Below, piece by piece: positions 51,861 through 59,853 of a stretch of 64,000 nt of DNA; the first letter of the stretch is position 1; every line of letters begins with the position of its first letter. This DNA is from Kroppenstedtia sanguinis (lineage in GTDB: Bacteria; Bacillota; Bacilli; Thermoactinomycetales; DSM-45169). The position numbers and the translations under genes are program-made. Below the pieces are notes generated by a model. The model had not been told where the DNA came from and did not search any database. It saw only the letters and a list, made by a program, of their open reading frames with translations. The stretch spans positions 1 to 64,000 of the forward strand of contig NZ_JBNPXF010000005.1 in NCBI RefSeq assembly GCF_050433445.1, read 5' to 3'.

Positions 51861-52700
51861 TTGAGTCGTTTGGATCTGCATGTACATACCACAGCATCCG
51901 ATGGAATGTTTTCACCGGTTGAAGTGGTCAAAAGGGCGAAAGCGAAGGGACTCCTGGGAATTGCCATCACAGATCATGATACGGTGGCCGGTGTCGAAGA
52001 AGCCCGACAGTGCGGGGAAGAATCGGGGCTGGTTGTAATTCCGGGAGTCGAGATCAGTACGGTCGCCAACGGACAGGATATCCATGTACTCGGATATTTT
52101 GTGGATCTTACTGATGAATCGTTTCAGGAGAGGCTACAGGAACAACGGGAAGCGAGGAAAAGACGGAACCACCAGCTTCTGGACAGACTGACGAACCTGG
52201 GAATCCAAATTACCATGGAGGAAGTGGAGGCCCGAAAACCGGACAAAGTAAATATCGGTCGCCCGCATATTGCGGAAGTGCTGGTGGAAAAAGGCGTTGT
52301 TCAGAACATGAATGAAGCTTTTGCAAAGTATCTGGGCAAAGACGGGGCGGCATATGTCACCACCCCTCGGATCTCTCCGGAGGAAGCGCTAATCTTAATC
52401 CGCCAGGCCGGTGGAGTCCCTGTTTTGGCCCATCCTGGCTTATACGACGATGATGAATTAGTGTGGAAACTCGCCCAAAATGATCTCGCAGGGATCGAAG
52501 TGAACCATCCAGACCATGATGAGAAGATGAGAATCAGGTATAGGGAAATGGTCCGTCAGTGTGGGCTCTTGGCGACTGCCGGGTCGGATTTTCACGGGGA
52601 ACGCCAGGGTTCCATGTATCATGCTGACTTGGGAACCTGCACCACCGATCGGGAAACGGTCAATGCTTTGGAAAAGGCCGCCAGGTCCGCAAGAACATAA
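51861..52700 (+). CDS. PHP-domain phosphoesterase (RNase AM/YciV-like)
   Basis: A 279-residue PHP protein. The metal motifs are LDLHVHTTASDG at residue 4, 'IAITDHDTVAGV' near 35, GVEIST near 64, VLAHPGLYDDD near 188 and AGSDFHGE near 247. Relatives degrade nucleoside 3',5'-bisphosphate or short RNA 5' ends. TTG 51861 is chosen because AAAGGAGTGGAG lies just before it and the PHP motif begins at once. Confidence 0.88.
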   Translation: MSRLDLHVHTTASDGMFSPVEVVKRAKAKGLLGIAITDHDTVAGVEEARQCGEESGLVVIPGVEISTVANGQDIHVLGYFVDLTDESFQERLQEQREARKRRNHQLLDRLTNLGIQITMEEVEARKPDKVNIGRPHIAEVLVEKGVVQNMNEAFAKYLGKDGAAYVTTPRISPEEALILIRQAGGVPVLAHPGLYDDDELVWKLAQNDLAGIEVNHPDHDEKMRIRYREMVRQCGLLATAGSDFHGERQGSMYHADLGTCTTDRETVNALEKAARSART

Positions 52701-52703
52701 GGG

Positions 52704-52730
52704 AAGCCGATCCTAGGAAAGGATCGGCTT
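52704..52730. terminator. Shared terminator between the PHP and GNAT genes
   Basis: AAGCCGATCCT, AGGAA, AGGATCGGCTT lies between convergent genes, with a TTTTT run after it at 52736-52740. Confidence 0.75.
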
Positions 52731-53150
52731 CTCCATTTTTCGATGTTGAATCCCCGCATCCATAAAGGGTTCCCCCGTCACTTGGTAGCCCAATTTACAG
52801 TAAAAAGGAAGAGCTTGGATTTGGGCGTGAAGCTGGATCAGGGTCACCCCGTGATTGGCGGCGAATTCCTCTATGGCTTGCATCAGAGCACGACCCATTC
52901 CGGTCTTTCGCTGCGAGGGCAGAACCGCCACCCGCTCCACCTTTCCGATGCTATCGGCAAGAAAGCGCAAGCGAGCGGCACCTGCAGGTTTTCCGGCAGA
53001 TCGAGCCAGAAAATGAGTCGCTGTCTCCTCCCAATCGTCAATTTCCAAGGAAAGGGGGACCTTTTGTTCTTCCACAAACACTTGGAATCGAATGGACATG
53101 ACTTGGTCCAGTTCGTTTTGGTTTGTAACCGTTTTAATTTCGAAGCTCAT
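52713..53150 (-). CDS. yjcF: GNAT-family N-acetyltransferase (YjcF-like)
   Basis: A 145-residue acetyltransferase of the ElaA/YjcF type. 'IRFQVFVEEQKVPLSLEID' near residue 20 is the family N-terminus. The acetyl-CoA pyrophosphate loop is seen in 'VAVLPSQRKTGMGRALM' near 73, and 'IQALPFYCKLGYQVTGEPFMDAGIQH' near 108 is the conserved end. It lies directly downstream of the yjcG-like gene, as in Bacillus. The acceptor is unknown. Confidence 0.85.
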   Translation of the reverse strand: MSFEIKTVTNQNELDQVMSIRFQVFVEEQKVPLSLEIDDWEETATHFLARSAGKPAGAARLRFLADSIGKVERVAVLPSQRKTGMGRALMQAIEEFAANHGVTLIQLHAQIQALPFYCKLGYQVTGEPFMDAGIQHRKMEKPILS

Positions 53151-53176
53151 GAAAAACCTCCGGATAACTGTTCGGA

Positions 53177-53686
53177 TTATCCTTGGAGCAGGAAAGATTG
53201 ATAGAGCGTCCAGGAGCCGTTTTCCAGCTGATACATTAAGTGAAAACGATCGATCCAGCTGTTCATGTCCACAGATAACATCCGCAGGCTACCATAAACA
53301 TCCAGTAGTTCGTCTTGGGGAAGTTTCTGACCGATGGTGATGTGAGGGATGAATTTATATCCGCTTTCGTGATGAAGTTGGCCGCGATTGATTTTTTCAT
53401 GAAGGCGGTTGATTTCATCCGCATTTTCCACAGCCATGTACACGACGTTGTTCGTGGGGTGGAAACTGCCGATTTTATGAAAATGAATATTGAAGGGGGC
53501 TGTCTCCTGTGCTACTTGCTCTAGGTGCTCCACGGCTTGGGGGAGCATCTTTTCATCCAAATGAAAGGATTCCTTAAGGGTGATATGGGGCGGTATCAAT
53601 GTGTAGTTGGGGTCGTACCGTTTACGGTAGGAGTTTGCGAAGTCCTGTATCACTTTTCCCGGAAAAGTGGCGATCCCGAATTTCAT
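53177..53686 (-). CDS. yjcG: 2',5' RNA ligase-like phosphoesterase (YjcG)
   Basis: A 169-residue protein of the 2H phosphoesterase superfamily. The two His-X-Thr motifs are visible in PPHITLKESF near residue 38 and FIPHITIGQ near 118. AAAGGAGG precedes ATG 53686 on the minus strand. It is upstream of, and probably cotranscribed with, the GNAT gene. Family members act on cyclic phosphates or RNA ends; the physiological substrate of YjcG is not established. Confidence 0.88.
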   Translation of the reverse strand: MKFGIATFPGKVIQDFANSYRKRYDPNYTLIPPHITLKESFHLDEKMLPQAVEHLEQVAQETAPFNIHFHKIGSFHPTNNVVYMAVENADEINRLHEKINRGQLHHESGYKFIPHITIGQKLPQDELLDVYGSLRMLSVDMNSWIDRFHLMYQLENGSWTLYQSFLLQG

Positions 53687-53875
53687 CGCATTACCTCCTT
53701 TGTTGGGAATAAGAGTAGTCGGAACCGATTCGCCAAGTGCAATCCTTGGGCAGTGGAAAGGGTTACCTTTCATTATACCCTCTAGTGAACAACCGATAAA
53801 GTCAAAAGATAAGAACCTGCAAGAAGAATTGTGATAAGATGGAAAGGTGGCTTTTACGTGGAAGAGGAGGAACCG

Positions 53876-54427
53876 ATGATGAATAGGCGTGTTCACAGTA
53901 AAGTGGTGAAGGATTCTGCACTGGAACGCTTGCAGGACCGTGGGGTCACCTTGGAAGGGATCGCCGAGATTGTTTATCAAATGCAATCCCCCTATTCCGA
54001 TCACCTCACCATGGACAGCTGTGTGGAAAGTGTAACTGCTGTTTTGGATAAACGGGAGATTCAGCATGCCATTTTGGTCGGAGTGGAGCTGGATCAGTTA
54101 GCAGAGAAAAATCAGTTGTCCGAACCCCTCCTGTCCATCGTGAGAGAGGATGAAGGATTGTTCGGCTGTGACGAGACACTGGCTCTTGGATCGGTGTTTG
54201 GATACGGGAGCATTGCTGTCACCACTTTTGGGTATTTGGATAAACACAAAATCGGGGTTATAAAAAACTTGGATACTCAAAACGACGGTCTCGTTCATAC
54301 CTTTTTGGATGATCTGGTAGCGAGCATCGCTGCATCGGCTTCCAGTCGTCTAGCTCACCGGATCCGGGATGAAGAGGAGGCGGCAGAAGCCGGAGAAGCC
54401 GATGTACCCAATCAACATGCTGGCTGA
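53876..54427 (+). CDS. Phosphatidylglycerophosphatase A-family protein (YutG-like)
   Basis: A 183-residue protein of the PgpA/YutG family. The family block 'LQDRGVTLEGIAEIVYQMQSPY' near residue 20 and 'LVGVELDQLAEKNQLSEPLLSIVREDEGLFGCDETLALGSVFGYGSIAVTTFGYLDK' near 65-125 are complete, with the acidic metal-binding residues in DEGLFGCDE. Unlike proteobacterial PgpA it is soluble. A role in phosphatidylglycerol synthesis is inferred from the family name. GAGGAGG precedes ATG 53876. Confidence 0.85.
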   Translation: MMNRRVHSKVVKDSALERLQDRGVTLEGIAEIVYQMQSPYSDHLTMDSCVESVTAVLDKREIQHAILVGVELDQLAEKNQLSEPLLSIVREDEGLFGCDETLALGSVFGYGSIAVTTFGYLDKHKIGVIKNLDTQNDGLVHTFLDDLVASIAASASSRLAHRIRDEEEAAEAGEADVPNQHAG

Positions 54428-54474
54428 GATAACTTTCTTCTGTGTCTGAATTCGGGAGGGGATGGTTTTTGGAC

Positions 54475-54503
54475 AAAAAAAAGGGGCTGTGGGAACAGCC
54501 CCC
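54475..54503 (-). terminator. Strong stem with A tract 5' (terminator on the minus strand)
   Basis: AAAAAAAA, GGGGCTGT, GGGA, ACAGCCCC. The T run exists only on the minus strand, where no convincing gene leads into it. It may block antisense transcription into the YutG-like gene. Confidence 0.5.
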
Positions 54504-54550
54504 ATTCAGAGGAGGGAACATCTGTCCAAAGCAGGTCAGATGGTTGAACT

Positions 54551-54580
54551 GACAATCCAATGGGATTGTCAATTTATTTT
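54551..54580 (+). terminator. Terminator after the YutG-like gene
   Basis: GACAATCC, AATG, GGATTGTC, then AATTTATTTTATG. Confidence 0.6.
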
Positions 54581-54719
54581 ATGACCGGAAGGAACCGAAG
54601 GAATCGGCTGGTAGCAAAAATGTACGATTGCCCTCCAAGCATGAATCCCTCGGTTTTCAGACAAACTATCCCCTGATGCAATTTCCCATGCGGAGACTGA
54701 AATAAGGGGGATTGACCAC

Positions 54720-54896
54720 ATGACATGCTGGATTTATTGGGCCAAATTGTATGAAACACGCTTTCAGGCCCGTTGTCTGGCTACACGGATGCAGGAAGAC
54801 TGGTGGATCTATGGATATGACAGTCCAGCTGAAGTGGAAGTCTTTCAATCTAAGAAGGGGCGTTATGGAGTTCGATACATTTGGAGACGTTCCTGA
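54720..54896 (+). CDS. Tryptophan-rich 58-residue protein, unknown
   Basis: ATG 54720 follows AATAAGGGGG at good spacing and runs to TGA 54894. The protein starts M-T-C-W-I-Y-W-A-K-L-Y-E-T-R-F-Q and ends R-Y-G-V-R-Y-I-W-R-R-S, with five Trp and many Arg/Tyr residues. It is compact and basic, with no membrane segment. I know no family. It sits just before the tRNA cluster. Confidence 0.5.
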   Translation: MTCWIYWAKLYETRFQARCLATRMQEDWWIYGYDSPAEVEVFQSKKGRYGVRYIWRRS

Positions 54897-54956
54897 AAAA
54901 ACTTTGGATAACCCCTTGCCATGACTTCTATAATGTAGTATAGTATTATTTGTCGC

Positions 54957-55032
<76 letters not shown>

Positions 55033-55036
55033 TTAT

Positions 55037-55113
55037 GGAGCTGTGGTGAAGTTGGAGTTCACGCCGGCCTGTCACGCCGGAGGTCGCGGGTTCGAGTCCC
55101 GTCAGCTCCGCCA
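55037..55113 (+). tRNA. tRNA-Asp (GTC)
   Basis: GGAGCTG pairs with CAGCTCC; anticodon GTC in GGCCTGTCACGCC; T arm GGGTTCGAGTCCC; CCA encoded. Confidence 0.96.
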
Positions 55114-55127
55114 TCTTATTTTTTTTA

Positions 55128-55203
55128 GGGCCTATAGCTCAGCTGGTAGAGCAGTCGGCTCATAACCGATCGGTCACAGGTTCGAGTCCTGTTGGGCCCA
55201 CCA
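55128..55203 (+). tRNA. tRNA with CAT anticodon (elongator Met, or Ile2)
   Basis: GGGCCTA pairs with TGGGCCC; anticodon CAT in CGGCTCATAACCG; CCA encoded. CAT is read as Met unless modified to lysidine for Ile AUA; the sequence alone does not settle this, and Met is more usual in such a cluster. Confidence 0.9.
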
Positions 55204-55219
55204 GAGCCATGACTTCTTC

Positions 55220-55294
55220 GGGCAGTTAGCTCAGGGGGAGAGCGCTACCTTGACACGGTAGAGGTCACTGGTTCGATCCCAGTACTGCCCACCA
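55220..55294 (+). tRNA. tRNA-Val (GAC)
   Basis: GGGCAGT pairs with ACTGCCC; anticodon GAC in ACCTTGACACGGT; T arm TGGTTCGATCCCA; CCA encoded. Last of the cluster and next to the integrase remnant. Confidence 0.96.
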
Positions 55295-55298
55295 CTGA

Positions 55299-55332
55299 AA
55301 CCCTTGAATTCTCAAGGGTTTTTATTTTTTTG
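55299..55332 (+). terminator. Terminator of the tRNA cluster
   Basis: AACCCTTGA, ATTC, TCAAGGGTT, followed by TTTATTTTTTTG. Confidence 0.88.
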
Positions 55333-55374
55333 TCTTTGTGGGCGTTGACCACAAAAAACTCTTTTGTCAGCTGA

Positions 55375-55655
55375 CTTAAATTGATGTGCTTATCGATCAC
55401 AATCTGATGGGTATCCAGGTATCCCTCATGGTTTGTTTTGCGGAGGAGTTGATCCATTTCTGGAGGTATTCACCCAGTGTGGATTTGCTAGGTACCACAT
55501 ACTCACCTTTGTTCAGCTCGATCAACTCCGTACAGGCTTCCTCGGCTGCCTTTTTGGTCTTAAATCCTCCCTTTGTCTTTTGCTTCCGCTTCCCCTGGGC
55601 ATCCTTTCCGATATCCAGTGTAAAGGACCACGTCTTCCTTTGAGTAACCTTTCAT
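55375..55655 (-). pseudogene. Decayed phage/ICE-type tyrosine integrase (N-terminal part)
   Basis: From ATG 55655 (GGGGAGG upstream) the frame starts M-K-G-Y, then shifts. The next frame reads 'KTWSFTLDIGKDAQGKRKQKTKGGFKTKKAAEEAC' and GEYVVPSKSTLGEYLQKW. These are the Arm-type DNA-binding and core-binding parts of Tn916/phage-type integrases. A further shift leads to 'YLDTHQIVIDKHINLSQLTKEFF' in another frame. The catalytic domain is absent. It lies 80 bases from the 3' end of tRNA-Val, a normal attachment site, and points toward it. Confidence 0.7.
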
Positions 55656-55659
55656 TGTA

Positions 55660-55858
55660 CCTCCCCGACTTTCCGTTTCAATTTCCTGACTTCATCGATC
55701 AGGGGGTGAATATTTCCTCAGATTTCCGCCACATCTTCCTTTGCGGCCATTTCCTTTCAGATGGAGTGAGCCTCTTCTCGTACAGCCTTTATTTCTGCGC
55801 CATGTTCGTCCAATCGCCTCAGAATTGCCTGCAGTAGGCCTTTGATTTCCTCGCTCAT
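55660..55858 (-). pseudogene. Decayed small coiled-coil gene next to the integrase
   Basis: ATG 55858 follows GGAGG and begins 'SEEIKGLLQAILRRLDEHGAEIKAVREEAHSI', then meets TGA; 'KEMAAKEDVAEI' follows, then another TGA, then 'LIDEVRKLKRKVGEV'. This resembles the short coiled-coil proteins found beside Bacillus phage integrases. Two nonsense codons make it a pseudogene. Confidence 0.5.
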
Positions 55859-55930
55859 TCGGGTTCCTCCTTCTCAATTATCGCTTGTACTAGTCCATTG
55901 ATTCCTTCCAACAAACCGTTGGTCATCTTC

Positions 55931-56067
55931 GTTGATTAACCAGAAAATGGGTGGCGGAAGGGAGTCGTGTGCTGCCAAAGCGACCTTTGCGCCATGGGCA
56001 CTACAATATGAAATTAAGGATGCGCCATGGGCACTACAATATGAAATTAAGGATGCGCCACAGGCTA
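55931..56067 (+). repeat. MITE-like repeat, copy C (3'-truncated, with an internal 33-bp duplication)
   Basis: It starts GTTGATTAACCAGAAAATGGG and follows the shared core through 'AGCGACCTTTGCGCCA', then lacks the right half. A 33-bp unit beginning GCGCCATGGGCACTACAATA is present twice in tandem (55990-56055), followed by a partial third copy (GCGCCACAGG). The CAGGG tip of the left end is also missing. Confidence 0.75.
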
Positions 56068-56081
56068 TTTGTTCGAAAATC

Positions 56082-56121
56082 AAAAAAGAAGCCAGAACGA
56101 GGATGAACAGGCTTCTTTTTT
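56082..56121. terminator. Bidirectional terminator after the amino-acid ABC operon
   Basis: AAAAAAGAAGCC and GGCTTCTTTTTT are perfectly complementary around a 16-base loop, just past the ATPase gene on the minus strand. Confidence 0.75.
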
Positions 56122-56138
56122 ATAAAATATGATCAGGG

Positions 56139-56888
56139 TCAACTTGTCTCGGTCAGCAGTTTGGCCAGGAACAGCCGGGTCCGTTTGTGACTGGGGTTGG
56201 AGAAGATCTGGGCCGGATCTCCTGACTCGACGATGGAGCCTTCATCCATGAAGATCACTTGATCAGCCACATCCCGGGCGAAAGCCATCTCGTGTGTGAC
56301 GATCACCATCGTCTGGTTTTCCCTGGCCAACTCTTTCATGGTGGCCAGGACTTCACCAATCAGTTCTGGATCGAGGGCGGAAGTAGGTTCATCGAAGAGG
56401 AGCACCTCCGGTGCCATGCCGAGGGCACGGGCGATGGCGACCCGTTGTTGCTGACCGCCGGAGAGTTGGGAGGGATACGTGTTTTCCTTGTCGGCGAGAC
56501 CCACTTTGGCCAGAAGCTCCCTCCCCCGCTCCCGCGTGCGGGCTTTCTCTTCCCTCTTCACCACCAGGGGTCCCTCCATCACGTTTTCCAGTGCGGTTTT
56601 GTGGGGGAAGAGGTTGAAACTTTGGAAGACCATCCCCGTCTTGCCACGTAGGGCACGGATCTCTTTTTCCCTGGGTTTCTTCTCTCCGAAGGTGACGGTT
56701 GTATCCCCGATGGAAACCGTTCCCGAAGTGGGGGTTTCCAGCAGGTTGATGCAGCGGAGAAGGGTGGATTTACCGGAACCGCTGGGACCGATGATGCAGA
56801 GGACTTTTCCCGTCTCCACCTGTAGATCAATTCCCTTCAACACTTGCAACTCTCCATATTGTTTGTTCAAATCGTGAATGGTGATCAT
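56139..56888 (-). CDS. Polar amino-acid ABC transporter ATPase
   Basis: A 249-residue ATPase of the GlnQ/HisP/TcyN class. Walker A is GPSGSGKSTLLRC near residue 34, Q-loop VFQSFNLFPHKT near 88, signature LSGGQQQRVAIARAL near 146, Walker B 'EVLLFDEPTSALDPE' near 166, and H-switch VTHEMAFARDV near 200. It energises uptake of an amino acid through the permease encoded just upstream. ATG 56888 follows GGAGGTG. Confidence 0.93.
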   Translation of the reverse strand: MITIHDLNKQYGELQVLKGIDLQVETGKVLCIIGPSGSGKSTLLRCINLLETPTSGTVSIGDTTVTFGEKKPREKEIRALRGKTGMVFQSFNLFPHKTALENVMEGPLVVKREEKARTRERGRELLAKVGLADKENTYPSQLSGGQQQRVAIARALGMAPEVLLFDEPTSALDPELIGEVLATMKELARENQTMVIVTHEMAFARDVADQVIFMDEGSIVESGDPAQIFSNPSHKRTRLFLAKLLTETS

Positions 56889-56902
56889 GGGTTCACCTCC
56901 AT

Positions 56903-57583
56903 TTAGACGGCAAAACGGCCGAATCTTTTTTCCAGTTTTTCCTGCAACACGTTGAGCAGGGTGCAGATGATCCAATAGATGGCGGCCACCAGGATATACA
57001 TGGTCATGGGATCAAAACTGCGCCCGCCGACAATCTTCGCTTGGTACATCATCTCCGGTACGGTGATCACCGAGAGCAGGGCCGTGTCCTTCACCAAACT
57101 GAGAAAGGTGTTGGCCAACGGCGGCAGTGCCACCCGGACGGATTGGGGGAGGATGATCCGGCGCATCGTCTGCCAATGAGTCATGTTCATCGATTTGGCC
57201 GCTTCCCACTGCCCCCGGGGGATGGACAGGATCGCGGCACGGATGGTTTCCGCGGAGTATCCGCCCACGTTGAGAGAGAGACCGATGATTGCGGCGGTAA
57301 TGGCGGACAACCGGATTCCCACCACCGGCAAGCCCAGGTACAAGATGGATAGCTGAACCAGGAGAGGGGTCCCTCGAATGATAGAGATATAGAACCGGGC
57401 CGGCCACCGGAACCACACCCGCTTTGACATCCGTCCCATGGCGGTGATCAGCCCGAGGATCAGTCCGATGATCATGGTGATGAAACTGAGGGAAATGGTG
57501 TATCCGATTCCTTCCAGCACAAACGGCAAGGATTCCGCTGCCAGTTGCGGATTGAAGAGTTTATCCCATTCAATATCCGTCAT
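56903..57583 (-). CDS. Polar amino-acid ABC transporter permease
   Basis: A 226-residue HisM/GlnP-type permease with five spans. The family motifs are VLEGIGYTISLSF near residue 22, 'FYISIIRGTPLLVQLSILY' near 66, and the ATPase-coupling loop 'SIPRGQWEAAKSMNMTHWQTMRRIILPQSVRVALPPL' near 125-160. It probably works as a homodimer because no second permease is present. I chose ATG 57583; the frame is open 12 codons further, to ATG 57619. Confidence 0.92.
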   Translation of the reverse strand: MTDIEWDKLFNPQLAAESLPFVLEGIGYTISLSFITMIIGLILGLITAMGRMSKRVWFRWPARFYISIIRGTPLLVQLSILYLGLPVVGIRLSAITAAIIGLSLNVGGYSAETIRAAILSIPRGQWEAAKSMNMTHWQTMRRIILPQSVRVALPPLANTFLSLVKDTALLSVITVPEMMYQAKIVGGRSFDPMTMYILVAAIYWIICTLLNVLQEKLEKRFGRFAV

Positions 57584-57715
57584 GATGCTTTCCAACCTTT
57601 CGCCGGTGTGATTTTGCATGGAGAAAGTCTATGGTCCGATGCCATCGATGGGAGAATCCCTATGTGGACGGGATCTGACCCTCTTGTCGAGTTTGTTCAC
57701 CTGGGACCTTATACG

Positions 57716-57746
57716 AAAAAAACCTCCGCCATTTCGGAGGATTTTT
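57716..57746 (-). terminator. Terminator or attenuator between binding-protein and permease genes
   Basis: On the minus strand AATCCTCCG, AAAT, GGCGGAGG, TTTTTTT comes 7 bases after the binding-protein stop. It lies inside the operon, so it probably lowers permease and ATPase expression relative to the binding protein. Confidence 0.75.
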
Positions 57747-57752
57747 GCCAAT

Positions 57753-58556
57753 TCACGGTCTGGAGACATCTTCCTCAAACCATTTTTCGGAGATCTTGGT
57801 GAGGGTGCCGTCTTTGCGCATCTCGTCCAGTGCTTTGTCGATTTCCTGGAGTAGTTCTTTGTTCCCCTTGGGCACCGGGAAGGCACTTTCCGATTTTTCC
57901 ATCGGCTTGCCCACGGTTTTCAGCGGCAGGTCGACTGTTTTCATCATCTCGGCAATGGCCAGGCGGTCATTGAAGCTCAGATCGGCCCGTTTGGCGGCCA
58001 CATCCCGCATCGCCGTCATCATGTCCTCGTAGGAGACGATTTCCGCCCCGGCGTCCTGAGCCATTTGTCCATAGTTGCTGGTCGGGGTCTGGGCGGCCCG
58101 TTTTCCTTTGACATCAGCGATGTCCCGGATCTCTTTATTGTCTTGATGGACTACGATCGTGGCGTAGGAGATGGAATAGGGTTGGCTGAAGTCAAACTTT
58201 TTCTTCCGTTCCTCTTTGATTCCTACCTCGTTGGCCACCAGATCGAAACGGCCGGTGGACAGACCTGTCAGCATGGAATCCCAGGAGGTTTCCACGAATT
58301 TTGCTTTGACGCCCATCCGTTTGGCCACTTCCCGGGCCACATCCACATCGTAGCCGGTCAGTTTGTTACTCTTCTCTTCCCGAAAGGAGAAGGGCTTGTA
58401 GTTGCCTTCGGTTCCGATGCGGATTTCACCACGCTTCTTTATATCAGCGAGAAGATGGTCTGTGTCATCCTCGTTTTGCTGTCCGCCTCCACTACTGCAA
58501 GCGCCGGTCACCAGCAATGGAATCACTGACAGTACTGCGATCAACCACCGTTTCAT
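57753..58556 (-). CDS. Amino-acid ABC transporter binding lipoprotein
   Basis: A 267-residue family-3 solute-binding protein. The leader ends in the lipobox LVTGAC near residue 20. The mature part begins 'IKKRGEIRIGTEGNYKPFSF' and has 'KLTGYDVDVAREVAKRMGVKAKFVE', 'WDSMLTGLSTGRFDLVANEVGI' and 'KVSENYATI'-like hinge segments, typical of TcyA/GlnH-type proteins. Cystine or a polar amino acid is likely. First gene of a three-gene minus-strand operon; GGAGG precedes ATG 58556. Confidence 0.9.
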   Translation of the reverse strand: MKRWLIAVLSVIPLLVTGACSSGGGQQNEDDTDHLLADIKKRGEIRIGTEGNYKPFSFREEKSNKLTGYDVDVAREVAKRMGVKAKFVETSWDSMLTGLSTGRFDLVANEVGIKEERKKKFDFSQPYSISYATIVVHQDNKEIRDIADVKGKRAAQTPTSNYGQMAQDAGAEIVSYEDMMTAMRDVAAKRADLSFNDRLAIAEMMKTVDLPLKTVGKPMEKSESAFPVPKGNKELLQEIDKALDEMRKDGTLTKISEKWFEEDVSRP

Positions 58557-58790
58557 CCGACTTCCTCCTATTAATTCATAGTTAATAGATGTGTTTTGCT
58601 GAAATTAATCTTTTTCCATCATAGTCGAGGTCCCGATTCCTGTCAACGAACAGCCTTTGATCGATTCTCCATCGGCCACCGCTAATGCTATCTCCTTTAA
58701 TCTATGAGAAAGTTGTTGGCACATACTCATCAACACGCGTGAATCAACATATGTTATGTCAGAGAACGAATAGTGATAACTAAGTGCAAA

Positions 58791-59049
58791 CAGGGCTGTT
58801 GATTAACCAGAAAATGGGCAGCGGAAGGGAGTCGTGTGCTGCCAAAGCGACCTTTGCCATCCTACCCAGCGGAGAATCTGGAGGGAGGGCGTTTAGGGGC
58901 AACCTCTTCCTTGTGTTGCTTCCGTAAGGCTTTGCCCCTGCCCGATCGGAAGATTTGGAGCGGCCAGTTTTCACTTCCTTGCCGGATGGCAACAGTCGCG
59001 TGGGTGAACACGATCTCCCTACCTAAAATATGGCTAATCAACACGCCTG
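58791..59049 (+). mobile_element. MITE-like element, copy D (259 bp, intact ends, 9-bp target duplication)
   Basis: The left end is CAGGGCTGTTGATTAACCA and the right end, read on the other strand, is CAGGCGTGTTGATTAGCCA, a 19-bp inverted repeat with four mismatches. AAGTGCAAA flanks it directly on both sides (58782-58790 and 59050-59058), a 9-bp target duplication. It has no transposase gene, so it must be moved in trans. The inside matches copies A-C. It interrupts the AT-rich region upstream of the amino-acid ABC operon. Confidence 0.88.
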
Positions 59050-59184
59050 AAGTGCAAACAATATGAATGGATTTTTTGTGAATAGTGGGACATATGGTAG
59101 CGGTGGTTAACCCTTGATAAAGTGCATAACAGAACAGTGGACTAAAATGGTATGGAGTGATCTGAGGTCACTAATTGGACTACT

Positions 59185-59236
59185 CACCAAGCGGGCACGG
59201 GGAGCCGTGCCTGCTTGGTGTGTCGCTTTTTTTGGA
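59185..59236 (+). terminator. Terminator-like stem upstream of the PAP2 gene
   Basis: ACCAAGCGGGCACGG, loop, CCGTGCCTGCTTGGT, then GTGTCGC and TTTTTTT. Nothing coding precedes it in 58557-59184 except the repeat, so it may end an untranslated leader or short RNA. Confidence 0.7.
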
Positions 59237-59320
59237 CTGTGATAAAATGGGGGATACAGGTGAAAGGGAGATTCTTCTTTTTCTTTTCCTGAAAACATCT
59301 GTGGGGGAGAGAGAGGAGCT

Positions 59321-59851
59321 ATGAAGCGGCTGGCGGCACGGTTACAAAGTGTGGACCATCGTTTTGTTTGTTATGTAAACCAGCAGTGGAAGTGCAGATT
59401 TTTGGACTGGCTGATGTCTCGGGTGACTCATCTGGGAGGAGCGGGATTCACCTTGAGCTTCCTCTTAGTATGGTTCATCTTTCAAACGCCTCCAGTTCGA
59501 AATTGGGCATTGGAGGGGCTGGTTTCCCTGGTTTCCAGCCACCTGGGAGTCCAAGTGGGCAAACATTGCTGGCAACGGTTGCGGCCTTATCTTCAGTACT
59601 CTGACCTCCGAGTAGTCTCCCATCCTCTGCAAGATTACTCATTTCCCTCTGGCCATACTGCGGCGGCTTTTTCCCTTGCGCTGATCTGGATTTTTCATCT
59701 TCCCTGGCTTTTCGTCCTCCTCTTCCCCTTGGCGCTGGCCGTCGGATTGTCCCGGATCTACCTGGGCTTGCACTATCCGACGGATGTGATCGTGGGCGGA
59801 TGGCTGGGAACGGTGTTTGCTATGGGAACTCACTACTTGTTTGTATGGTAG
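59321..59851 (+). CDS. PAP2-family lipid phosphatase
   Basis: A 176-residue membrane phosphatase of the undecaprenyl-diphosphatase/PgpB group. The three catalytic motifs are KHCWQRLRP near residue 86, SFPSGHTAAAF near 107 and GLSRIYLGLHYPTDVI near 142, with several hydrophobic helices between. It acts on lipid phosphates at the outer face of the membrane, perhaps recycling undecaprenyl diphosphate (BcrC-like). GGGAGAGAGAGG precedes ATG 59321. Confidence 0.9.
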   Translation: MKRLAARLQSVDHRFVCYVNQQWKCRFLDWLMSRVTHLGGAGFTLSFLLVWFIFQTPPVRNWALEGLVSLVSSHLGVQVGKHCWQRLRPYLQYSDLRVVSHPLQDYSFPSGHTAAAFSLALIWIFHLPWLFVLLFPLALAVGLSRIYLGLHYPTDVIVGGWLGTVFAMGTHYLFVW

Positions 59852-59853
59852 GG

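Noticed and set aside
55990..56067. CRISPR array
   Set aside because: The 33-bp units are directly adjacent with no spacers, and no cas gene is near.
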